A stretch of DNA of 64,000 nt, from NCBI RefSeq assembly GCF_014692495.1, contig NZ_JACOIJ010000010.1, positions 1 through 64,000 on the forward strand, in the 5' to 3' direction. Shown here one piece after another: positions 56,438 to 64,000 of the stretch. The DNA comes from Sphingobacterium litopenaei. GTDB taxonomy: Bacteria; Bacteroidota; Bacteroidia; Sphingobacteriales; Sphingobacteriaceae. Position 1 is the first letter of the stretch; every line of letters begins with the position of its first letter. A program made the position numbers and the translations under genes. A model generated the notes under the pieces. That model was not told where the DNA came from and did not search any database. It saw only the letters and a list, made by a program, of their open reading frames with translations.

Positions 56438-56791
56438 ACACCCCTTTCGAAATATCTACTGGTAATTTTACCCTAGGAAACCAGTTATTCCATTTGATAT
56501 ATCCCAAAAATAAAAAGGACCATCTTTTATAAAATAAAGAAATAGTCACTTCTTATTATAAAATGGGTTAAAACGTGCTTTCCAATTTTTTCGAAATATT
56601 CATTTGCGACAGAAAATTGTTCAACATGGAAAGCATCTTGACTACAAATAACTTGTTTATTTCTAAATGATTATCGATAGTTTAATGACTTCAATTTAGG
56701 ATAAGATGTTTATGCAACAAAAGTAACAAATGCGTTATTTTGCATTTTTATTATTTAAAATCTGCATTATTTAACATATTTTCGCGTTATT
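56438..56791. other. 350-base AT-rich leader region upstream of the S8 protease operon
   Basis: No reading frame is credible. A 9-base inverted repeat, TGCTTTCCA at 56576-56584 and TGGAAAGCA at 56627-56635, could form a 60-base structured element. TTTCGAAATAT occurs twice, near 56446 and 56589. A near-match to the -7 box lies before the ATG; nothing is firm. Confidence 0.35.
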
Positions 56792-58327
56792 ATGCGTTTT
56801 TTGAAAATATTTGTAATCGTGCAGATTCTTTTTTATTCAGAATCATCCTTTGCACAGAAAAGTTCTTTACCAATACATTGGCATCATAGTAATAGCGATC
56901 AAGGTTATTTTGGAGTTAACACAAATCAAGCTTATGAATATATCAGCAATCAGAAACTCAGCTTGAAACCTGTAGTAGTAGCTGTTATAGATGGCGATTT
57001 AGATACCAATCATGAAGATTTAAAATCCAATTTGTGGGTTTATACCAAACCAAATAAACATTATCCTGAGGCAGTAAACGGCTGGAACTTCTTAGGAACG
57101 AGCAACAATACTCATATCACAAAAGTAGGTACAGAGGCTTTTCGTGAATATAAACGTCTACGTCCCAAATATGAAAATACTAAAATTTCGGATTGGAAGA
57201 AGAAACAGGATATTGCTGAATTCAACTATTTCTTGCAGGTAAAAAAAGATGCTAAAATCCAGGGCTACCTTAATTTCTTTCCAATAATCAAATTAACTTA
57301 CGAAGCATTTCGTTTGACGGATTCTACAATCAAAGCACAAAATTTGGATGGATCAGCTTTATCGATAAAAGATTTAGCAAACTTAAAATCTGATGCTACT
57401 ACGCAAGAATATATTGAAGCAGCTAGACGTTCTTCCTTTCGCTATGCAGAAACGACGAAGTGGAACGATTTATATGCTTTTCAGGTACAGGAATATCAAA
57501 CAGCTGTAAAGCGAATTGAGAGTTTGGATGATCAATCGAATCCTAGATATACCATAGGCGATAACATTAAATCATTAGGTGATAAATATTATGGTAATGC
57601 GGTGTTGGTGGATTCAAATAGCTTCCATGGTACATTCGTTGGTGGGCTAATTGCTGCTGATCGTCATAATGAAATTGGAATAAATGGTATTGCTGATAAT
57701 GCTAAATTGATGGGGATTCGTGCAGTTCCGGACGGAGATGAATTTGATAAAGATATTGCTTTGTCTATTCGCTTTGCTGTGGATTATGGTGCAAATATCA
57801 TTAACATGAGCTTTGGTAAATATTATTCGCCAAATAGCAAATGGGTAACTGACGCAATTAAATATGCCATGCGCAAGAATGTAATTGTTGTTCAAGCTGC
57901 TGGTAATGACAATAAGAATTTAGACACAATCAATAGTTATCCGATCAAACCTGCGAAAATCGAGAAAACTAAAAATTCATACTTACGTATTGGCGCTTCC
58001 ACAAGTGAAGGAACAAAAGCTTCTTTTTCTAACTATGGCAGCAAAGAGGTTGATTTTTTTGCGCCAGGCGAGAAAGTGACTTCTACATCTACATTTGATC
58101 AATATAAAACGGCGAACGGAACTTCATTCTCCGCGCCTATAGTTTCAGGTGTGGCTGCTTTAGTTTGGGGAGTTTATCCTGAATTAAAAGCTTACGAAGT
58201 TGTAGAGATTTTGAAACGTTCAGCTGCTAAAAATCATGTAGCGGGTCTTCAGAATTATGCGGTTACGCCAGGAATCGTAGATGCTTACCAAGCATTATTA
58301 ATTGCTTATGAATATGTTAAGAAATAG
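56792..58327 (+). CDS. Secreted S8 (subtilisin) serine peptidase
   Basis: 511 residues with a signal peptide to about residue 22 (SESSFAQ). The catalytic triad is Asp 67 in VAVIDGDLDTNHEDL, His 279 in SFHGTFVGGLIAAD and Ser 445 in NGTSFSAPIVSG, with VVQAAGND as the oxyanion loop. Between Asp and His there are about 210 residues rather than about 30 in subtilisin: a long, mostly helical insert. No C-terminal sorting domain is visible, so it may stay in the periplasm or be surface-bound by other means. It starts an operon with an S9 peptidase and a SusC/D pair. Confidence 0.92.
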   Translation: MRFLKIFVIVQILFYSESSFAQKSSLPIHWHHSNSDQGYFGVNTNQAYEYISNQKLSLKPVVVAVIDGDLDTNHEDLKSNLWVYTKPNKHYPEAVNGWNFLGTSNNTHITKVGTEAFREYKRLRPKYENTKISDWKKKQDIAEFNYFLQVKKDAKIQGYLNFFPIIKLTYEAFRLTDSTIKAQNLDGSALSIKDLANLKSDATTQEYIEAARRSSFRYAETTKWNDLYAFQVQEYQTAVKRIESLDDQSNPRYTIGDNIKSLGDKYYGNAVLVDSNSFHGTFVGGLIAADRHNEIGINGIADNAKLMGIRAVPDGDEFDKDIALSIRFAVDYGANIINMSFGKYYSPNSKWVTDAIKYAMRKNVIVVQAAGNDNKNLDTINSYPIKPAKIEKTKNSYLRIGASTSEGTKASFSNYGSKEVDFFAPGEKVTSTSTFDQYKTANGTSFSAPIVSGVAALVWGVYPELKAYEVVEILKRSAAKNHVAGLQNYAVTPGIVDAYQALLIAYEYVKK

Positions 58328-60560
58328 TTCGCTAGCCTTTATTTTATTTGGTTTTGTTTCTGTGTACGGGCAGACATTGCCTGTCAAGTCTAAGTATGAA
58401 TCTTCGAGTCAACTTATTACGAATAACAGTATTAACGTAAACTGGAAAAGCTCAGCTGCCTATTATGTGTGGACAGCAGGTGAAGACAAGGTTTTGTATA
58501 AAATAGATTTAAGAAGCAAAAAGAAAACCAAGATTACTGACGAGAATACATTAAAATCACTTCTTCAAAAAGGAAACTTCGGTACTGCTACGGAAATTGA
58601 AAAGTGGAATTTGTACAGTTATCAGGTAGATGATAAACAAACTTCTTTGTCTTTTAAATTCAAAGGATCGAATATTATCTATTCCTTTCAACAAAAAATC
58701 CTTAAGCAAGAAGAAGTAAAAACTTCCTCTAATAAAGGGGGATATAAAGCTCCTTCAGCTGAATATTGGAAGAAATTTAATGCTGATAGCACGAAGTATA
58801 TTTTTGGTAAAGGTCATCAGTTGTATTTGTTTGATGTTAAGGCTAATAAAGAGTATAAATTATCATGTGATGGTGAGCCTTATTTCTCTTACAATAGTAA
58901 TAATACGGCGGATAATGATACGACAAAGATTGTTAGTACAAGCGCTATTTGGTTAGGAGATAATGTCTTAGCTTGGCGTGAAGATAAGCGCATGATCGGG
59001 GAAATGGCAGTAATTAATAGCCTATCCAATCCTCGTCCAACTATTCGCACGTATAAATTTCCTATGCCGGGTGACTCTACCACAATAGGGTACGATGTCA
59101 AAATTTGGAATACATCAAATCGTGAGGCAAAAACGATTAAAGTTACCGAAGAAAAAGATCAGCGTATTATTCTTGCTGGACAGCTTGTCAATGGAAGAAC
59201 CTATTTGTGGGCAGATCGTTTAGGTACTAATACGTCTTACACTTACTTCCTAAGACGCTCTCGTTCGAATGAGAAAGTAGAATTGTGCCGTTTGGATTTC
59301 AATACAGGAAACGTAAAAGTATTGATTACTGAATCTACATTACCGCATGTAAATGAGCAATTGTTTAATGTAAAGATTTTCAATTCGGATAAAGATATTT
59401 TGTATTGGTCTGAGCGCACCGGATTTGGTCAGTACTATCATTATGACAATACTGGTAAATTGTTGAACAAAATTGGTCCAAAGGGAGACTATGTGGTTAG
59501 CAAAATTGTTGAATTGGATACAGCCAAGAGAGAATTGTTCTTGGAAGTATACGGTTATTCCAAAACTGTAAATCCATATTACAAGCAATATATCAAGGCG
59601 TATTTGGATAATGAAAAAGGTGTTTTATTGACCCCAGAGGCTGCTAATAATCAAATCGAGTTTTCAGACGATAAAAAATACATCTTAAATACATATTCTA
59701 CAGCTAATTCGCCGAGTACGCACGTTATTCGCGACACAAATGGAAAGTTGATAAGTACACTTGGTCAAGCGAATATCGACAAGCTAATAACTATCGGTTG
59801 GTCTGCGCCAGAACAAATTCAGCTAAATGCTGCGGACGATTCGACAATGTTGTACGGACTTTTGTACAAGCCATCGAACTTTGATCCAACAAGAAAATAC
59901 CCCATTATTACTTCGGTATATCCAGGACCACAAGAGGATTTTGTACCGCAATCTTTCTCTGTAGATGACAACAACCATCAATCCTTTGCGGATTTAGGAT
60001 TTTTAGTGGTTCAAGTTCCATCGAGAGGTTCTTCACCTTACAGAGGATTGAAATTCCACGGATATAGTCATGGCAATATGCGCGACTATCCCTTAGCAGA
60101 TAACAAAAAGACTATAGAAGATTTGGCGAAAGAAAGACCTTATATCAATCTGGATAAAGTAGGAATCTTTGGGCACTCAGGCGGTGGTTTTATGACAGCG
60201 ACGGCCATGATGACTTATCCAGACTTTTACAAAGTTGGTGTTGCCGCTTCGGGTAATTATGATCCAAACATTTATACCCAATGGTGGGGTGAAACTTATC
60301 ATGGGATAAATACAACGAATAAGCCAAACTACATTCCTACGACAGCAGAATTAGCGCCTAATCTAAAAGGAAAACTTTTGCTCATTACGGGTGACGTAGA
60401 TACTAATGTACATCCGGCTAATACGTTCCGTTTGGCAAATGCTTTAATCAAGGCAAATAAGTTTTTTGATATGATGGTTTTGCCTGGAAAAGATCACGGT
60501 TTGGGGGATTGGTATTACCAATCGTTAATAGCGAATTATTTTTTATTACACCTAAAATAA
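58314..60560 (+). CDS. Secreted S9 family prolyl-oligopeptidase-like peptidase
   Basis: About 748 residues. The gene overlaps the S8 gene; the ATG at 58314 gives a signal peptide MLRNSSLAFILFGFVSVYGQ, with the ATG at 58308 also possible. The N-terminal part is a beta-propeller-like region, the C-terminal part an alpha/beta hydrolase with the nucleophile in GIFGHSGGGFMTATAM, the Asp in LLITGDVDTNVHP and the His in LPGKDHGLGD. It resembles dipeptidyl-peptidase IV. With the S8 enzyme it would cut proteins to short peptides. Confidence 0.92.
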   Translation: MLRNSSLAFILFGFVSVYGQTLPVKSKYESSSQLITNNSINVNWKSSAAYYVWTAGEDKVLYKIDLRSKKKTKITDENTLKSLLQKGNFGTATEIEKWNLYSYQVDDKQTSLSFKFKGSNIIYSFQQKILKQEEVKTSSNKGGYKAPSAEYWKKFNADSTKYIFGKGHQLYLFDVKANKEYKLSCDGEPYFSYNSNNTADNDTTKIVSTSAIWLGDNVLAWREDKRMIGEMAVINSLSNPRPTIRTYKFPMPGDSTTIGYDVKIWNTSNREAKTIKVTEEKDQRIILAGQLVNGRTYLWADRLGTNTSYTYFLRRSRSNEKVELCRLDFNTGNVKVLITESTLPHVNEQLFNVKIFNSDKDILYWSERTGFGQYYHYDNTGKLLNKIGPKGDYVVSKIVELDTAKRELFLEVYGYSKTVNPYYKQYIKAYLDNEKGVLLTPEAANNQIEFSDDKKYILNTYSTANSPSTHVIRDTNGKLISTLGQANIDKLITIGWSAPEQIQLNAADDSTMLYGLLYKPSNFDPTRKYPIITSVYPGPQEDFVPQSFSVDDNNHQSFADLGFLVVQVPSRGSSPYRGLKFHGYSHGNMRDYPLADNKKTIEDLAKERPYINLDKVGIFGHSGGGFMTATAMMTYPDFYKVGVAASGNYDPNIYTQWWGETYHGINTTNKPNYIPTTAELAPNLKGKLLLITGDVDTNVHPANTFRLANALIKANKFFDMMVLPGKDHGLGDWYYQSLIANYFLLHLK

Positions 60561-60563
60561 ATA

Positions 60564-63500
60564 ATGTTAAGAAAATTTAAGTACAAATTTCTTATACCTA
60601 ATCTTTGGTTGTTACCAGCTTTGGGAGGAACATTAACTGTTACTCCTTTAGGTATTTATGCGCAGTCATCTAATCAGCAACTAAATGTTTCGGGGTATGT
60701 GACTGACGAATTTAATAATGCCATTGGTGGTGCAACAATTACACTTGCCAATGGAAAGCAGGTCATGACAAATAATGAAGGTTATTTTGAAATTAAAGCT
60801 GCCAAAGGAGAGAAGTTCAAGGTGTCTTTTATTACGATGATACCTCAAGAACTGACGGTTCAGAATGAAAAACCTATACGTATTCGTCTTCTGGCGTATG
60901 ACATCAATGTCGGTGAAGTGGTGGTAACTGGTTATAATACCACGACGACAAGACGTACTACAGGTTCAGTAGCTGTAGTAGATGGGGAATTGTTGAAAGA
61001 TCAACCTTTGTTCAACGTCGATAAATTATTGCAAGGTAAGGTAGCGGGGGTAATCATCAAATCATTGTCTGGAAGACCGGGAGAATCTGCTGAAATCCGC
61101 ATCCGTGGTACAAATACGATTACGGGTAATGCGGAGCCATTATGGGTAGTCGACGGTGTACCTTTACAAAAAGATATTCCTACTATCAGCTCTTCACAAA
61201 TAAAAGCAGGAGATTTCAATGCTATTTTCTCCGGAGGTATAGCAGGAATCAATGCAAATGATATTGAAAGTGTTACGGTATTGAAAGATGCTTCTGCGGC
61301 AGCAATCTATGGTTCAAGAGCTGCTGGAGGTGTAATCGTAGTAACGACTAAACGTGGTAAAGCTGGGCGTATGCAAACTACATATTCCAATTATTTTTCG
61401 ATGAATGCCAAACCTCAACGTTCGTTAGGTTTGATGAATTCTTCGGAAAAAATTGCTTGGGAGAAAGAATTGTGGGATAGATATTCGCAGCAAGGATTCT
61501 TGAATAGCACACATTATCCGAAACTAGGCTTGGTGGGTTTAGTTAGAGGAGGTGTAGGAGAGTTTGCAGGTCTAACGCCCGATCAACAAGAAGCTATTCT
61601 CCAAGAAGCTACATTGACAAGCACGGATTGGTTTGATGAATTGTTCCAAAATTCTTGGTCTCAAAATCATTATTTAAGTTTTTCTGGAGGTAATGAAAGA
61701 AACCGATATTACATTTCTACGGGTTATGGAAACAATAATGGTTTAGTGCAAAAGACATTGCACGACCGATATAATATTGCTTCTAAATTAGATATTACAC
61801 CAAATGACCGTTTGCAAATCGGGGTGAATTTGGACTTCACGGGTCAAAAGTCTAAATCTCCTTCTGTAAATCAGGATTTATTCCGTTACGCTTATTTCGC
61901 GAATCCGTACGAAAAGCCCTATAATGAAGATGGAAGCTATAGAGCGGATCGTACATTTTATAGTTTGAAAGAAGCTAATGGAGGAGGTTATGATATTTAT
62001 ACACCACCAAATGGTTTTAATATACTGCGCGAAATCAACGAAACCTCTAATGTTTCGGACAACTATTCTGGATCGGTAACGACTAACTTAAGATATAAGA
62101 TTTCGAATCTATTCTCCTTTTCGGGAATGGGATCATATTCTTATACGAATAATCAATCGGACAACGTTAATGGTAAAAATTCCAATGCAGCTTTCCGAGA
62201 TAGATTAAGTTTCGATGGTTATTTGTCTACAAGAACCTATTCCTCGATCACACAAACATCATCGGTAAACAACAGTTACATGTTGCGTGGACAATTTGAA
62301 GTTGGAAACTTCCTAAAAGGCAACAATCGTATATCTGCCTTAGTGGGTTCTGAAATTCGTTCACAACGTGCTAAATCTGTTTTTAGTAAGCGCTATGGCT
62401 ACGATGAGGTAACCGGAAATGCATCTATGCCTGTTCCTCCAAAAATCAATGACCTGGTTAATTATAACGACTTAATAAATTATGCAGCGATTGTGGATGC
62501 CTTATCGGGACAAACACGTACAGAAGATGCTTTTGCTTCTTTTTATTTCTCGGCTGACTATAATTACAATCGTAAATATACCTTAAGTCTGACGGCAAGA
62601 ACAGATGGTTCCAATAATTTTGGTTCCGATCAACAGTTCAATCCGACATGGTCTGCAGGTTTTTCTTGGAATGTAGATGAAGAAAATTTCTTTGAAACAA
62701 TAAAACCTGTAGTCAATAGATTTACGATCAAAGCGGCTACAGGGTATACAGGTAATGTCAATCGTCAGGTATCTCCGCAATTGATTATGGATTATTTGAC
62801 ATCATTCCGTAAAACGTATGATGATTACTACCGTATTGGTGTAATTAGCAATGCGCCAAACAAGAATTTGCGTTGGGAAAAGACACAGGATAATAAAATT
62901 GCAGCTGATTTTGGATTATTCAAAAATAGAATTAGCGGTTTAGTAGAATATTATACGAGAACAAGTACGGACTTAGTAACATCATTGGCTGTTCCTTCAA
63001 CTACTGGTTTTACTTCCCAACGTTACAATACCTCTAAAGTACAAAATTCAGGTATAGAGTTCTCGTTGAATGGTACAATAATCAAAAAGAAAGATTTTAC
63101 TTGGTCAGCTTCCGCTAACGCAGCTCATAACAGTAACAAACTGTTAAAATTCTCGACGCCAACGGGCACGGCAAATACCACAGCTGGTCAGCAAGAAGGT
63201 TATCCGTTGAACAGTATTTTCACTGGAAAAGTGATAGGTATTGATCCAGCAACGGGTATTTACAAATATCAGTTACGTCCAGATGCAGTTATCACTTCGA
63301 ATGCTGATTTGCGCGATGCAGCTAATTACGTGTTCTATGTAGGAACTTCTGATGCGCCATTAACTGGTGGTTTTAGCACTTCAGTTTCCTATAAACAATG
63401 GACAATGTCTGTTGGTGGAAACTTTACATTGAATAGCAAAATTGTGGATGAAGTTAATCCGCAAACGAATTACAGTACCATTTCTACGACAAATTCTGAT

Positions 63501-63914
63501 GCGCGTGAAACCATTCCTACAAGTTACAATGATTTATATTTGCACCATTTGAATATTCCTAGAGATCGTGCACAAGTGTGGTTCCAAGATAATCCTTCAA
63601 TAAGTGACTATCCGCGTTTGATCGACCATTTCGCTGCACCTATTGGACTATCCATGACTAATCCTACGAGCAGTACCATCACGAGAGCTTCTATGTTGAA
63701 AGACGTGTCATACCTACGTGTGGGTTCAATTCATATTGGCTATAATTTGAAAGATGAGGTAGTTAAGAAAATAAGATTAAGTAGTATGGGCTTTAATTTT
63801 TCTACTTCGAATTTATTCACCATTACAAATTATGATGGTATCGATCCAGAAACTCCTGGAGCAGTGTATCCATTGACACGTTCATTTTCATTTGGTCTAA
63901 ATATTGGTTTTTAA
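60564..63914 (+). CDS. SusC/RagA family TonB-dependent transporter, protease-linked
   Basis: 1116 residues. A long, rather unusual N-terminal signal region to about residue 34 (GIYAQ), CarboxypepD_reg-like domain (VSGYVTDEFNNAIGGATITL), TonB-box-like VGEVVVTGYN, plug with EIRIRGTNTITG and PLWVVDGVPL, and a large barrel ending PLTRSFSFGLNIGF. It starts 3 bases after the S9 gene. Together with the proteases this suggests import of peptides, not glycans, which is an inference from context. Confidence 0.94.
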   Translation: MLRKFKYKFLIPNLWLLPALGGTLTVTPLGIYAQSSNQQLNVSGYVTDEFNNAIGGATITLANGKQVMTNNEGYFEIKAAKGEKFKVSFITMIPQELTVQNEKPIRIRLLAYDINVGEVVVTGYNTTTTRRTTGSVAVVDGELLKDQPLFNVDKLLQGKVAGVIIKSLSGRPGESAEIRIRGTNTITGNAEPLWVVDGVPLQKDIPTISSSQIKAGDFNAIFSGGIAGINANDIESVTVLKDASAAAIYGSRAAGGVIVVTTKRGKAGRMQTTYSNYFSMNAKPQRSLGLMNSSEKIAWEKELWDRYSQQGFLNSTHYPKLGLVGLVRGGVGEFAGLTPDQQEAILQEATLTSTDWFDELFQNSWSQNHYLSFSGGNERNRYYISTGYGNNNGLVQKTLHDRYNIASKLDITPNDRLQIGVNLDFTGQKSKSPSVNQDLFRYAYFANPYEKPYNEDGSYRADRTFYSLKEANGGGYDIYTPPNGFNILREINETSNVSDNYSGSVTTNLRYKISNLFSFSGMGSYSYTNNQSDNVNGKNSNAAFRDRLSFDGYLSTRTYSSITQTSSVNNSYMLRGQFEVGNFLKGNNRISALVGSEIRSQRAKSVFSKRYGYDEVTGNASMPVPPKINDLVNYNDLINYAAIVDALSGQTRTEDAFASFYFSADYNYNRKYTLSLTARTDGSNNFGSDQQFNPTWSAGFSWNVDEENFFETIKPVVNRFTIKAATGYTGNVNRQVSPQLIMDYLTSFRKTYDDYYRIGVISNAPNKNLRWEKTQDNKIAADFGLFKNRISGLVEYYTRTSTDLVTSLAVPSTTGFTSQRYNTSKVQNSGIEFSLNGTIIKKKDFTWSASANAAHNSNKLLKFSTPTGTANTTAGQQEGYPLNSIFTGKVIGIDPATGIYKYQLRPDAVITSNADLRDAANYVFYVGTSDAPLTGGFSTSVSYKQWTMSVGGNFTLNSKIVDEVNPQTNYSTISTTNSDARETIPTSYNDLYLHHLNIPRDRAQVWFQDNPSISDYPRLIDHFAAPIGLSMTNPTSSTITRASMLKDVSYLRVGSIHIGYNLKDEVVKKIRLSSMGFNFSTSNLFTITNYDGIDPETPGAVYPLTRSFSFGLNIGF

Positions 63915-63915
63915 T

Positions 63916-64000
63916 ATGAGAAAAATATGTATGCTGGCTTTAGCAGTTTTACTTTTCAGTAGTTGTGATAACTACTTAGAAGTAAAAACTTATGGTAAAG
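63916..64000 (+). CDS. SusD/RagB-like lipoprotein, N-terminal part, cut by window edge
   Basis: The first 28 codons give MRKICMLALAVLLFSSCDNY and LEVKTYGK, a lipoprotein signal (Cys at about 17) and the usual SusD N-terminus YLEVK. The stop of the SusC gene is one base upstream. The rest lies outside the window. Confidence 0.85.
   Translation, partial: MRKICMLALAVLLFSSCDNYLEVKTYGK

Overview
The window reads as an AT-rich Bacteroidota chromosome, most likely Sphingobacteriaceae (Sphingobacterium/Pedobacter-like; the genus is an inference). Pointers are two SusC/SusD pairs, a type IX secretion plug protein (DUF5103), WbqC, GH144, DUF1343 and bestrophin family genes, and several promoters of the Bacteroidota type TAnnTTTG. 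Nearly all of it is densely packed chromosomal sequence. The only mobile DNA recognised is a transposase remnant at the left edge, next to a tRNA-Ser(TGA).

Left part (1-39000), mostly housekeeping: bestrophin channel, GH25 lysozyme, thioredoxin, CorC/HlyC protein, a sugar-kinase-like APH protein with a CBM9-like partner, a duplicated membrane protein (one copy broken by a stop codon), M1 aminopeptidase, ArsC/Spx-like reductase, class II aldolase, LepA, FolD, a helical lipoprotein, methionine aminopeptidase, an ACC-deaminase-like PLP enzyme, an RluD-type pseudouridine synthase, a class IV aminotransferase, a DnaQ-like exonuclease, thioredoxin reductase, an amino acid permease, the T9SS plug, DapA, LigA, a GT2 and an LpxL-type acyltransferase, WbqC, a frameshifted secreted protein, an outer-membrane barrel, maltose acetyltransferase, GpsA, HemF, an M16 peptidase pair and a NamZ-like (DUF1343) protein. 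At 32261-32469 two units share an identical 35-base block, each followed by its own intrinsic terminator. They look like tandem small RNA genes and match no family I can name.

Middle (38901-46463): a divergent AraC-type regulator faces a seven-gene operon (FucP-type symporter, RhaM-like mutarotase, UxaA-type dehydratase, SDR, FAH-family hydrolase, lactonase, SDR). The order and families fit the non-phosphorylating L-fucose pathway to pyruvate and lactate, with a UxaA-family enzyme in the dehydratase slot. The divergent intergenic region carries inverted and direct repeats that could be the AraC operator.

Right part (46503-64000): a hybrid histidine kinase whose N-terminal membrane segment is cut off by an in-frame TAA; a SusC-SusD-GH144 locus that predicts beta-1,2-glucan use; a PhnA-family protein; a YpfJ-type zinc peptidase; and a secreted S8 protease, S9 peptidase, SusC and SusD operon (running off the right edge) that looks like a protein or peptide acquisition locus. 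Three genes (6890-7639, 30884-31437 and 46503-48605) carry single disabling changes, so either recent decay or sequence error should be considered.
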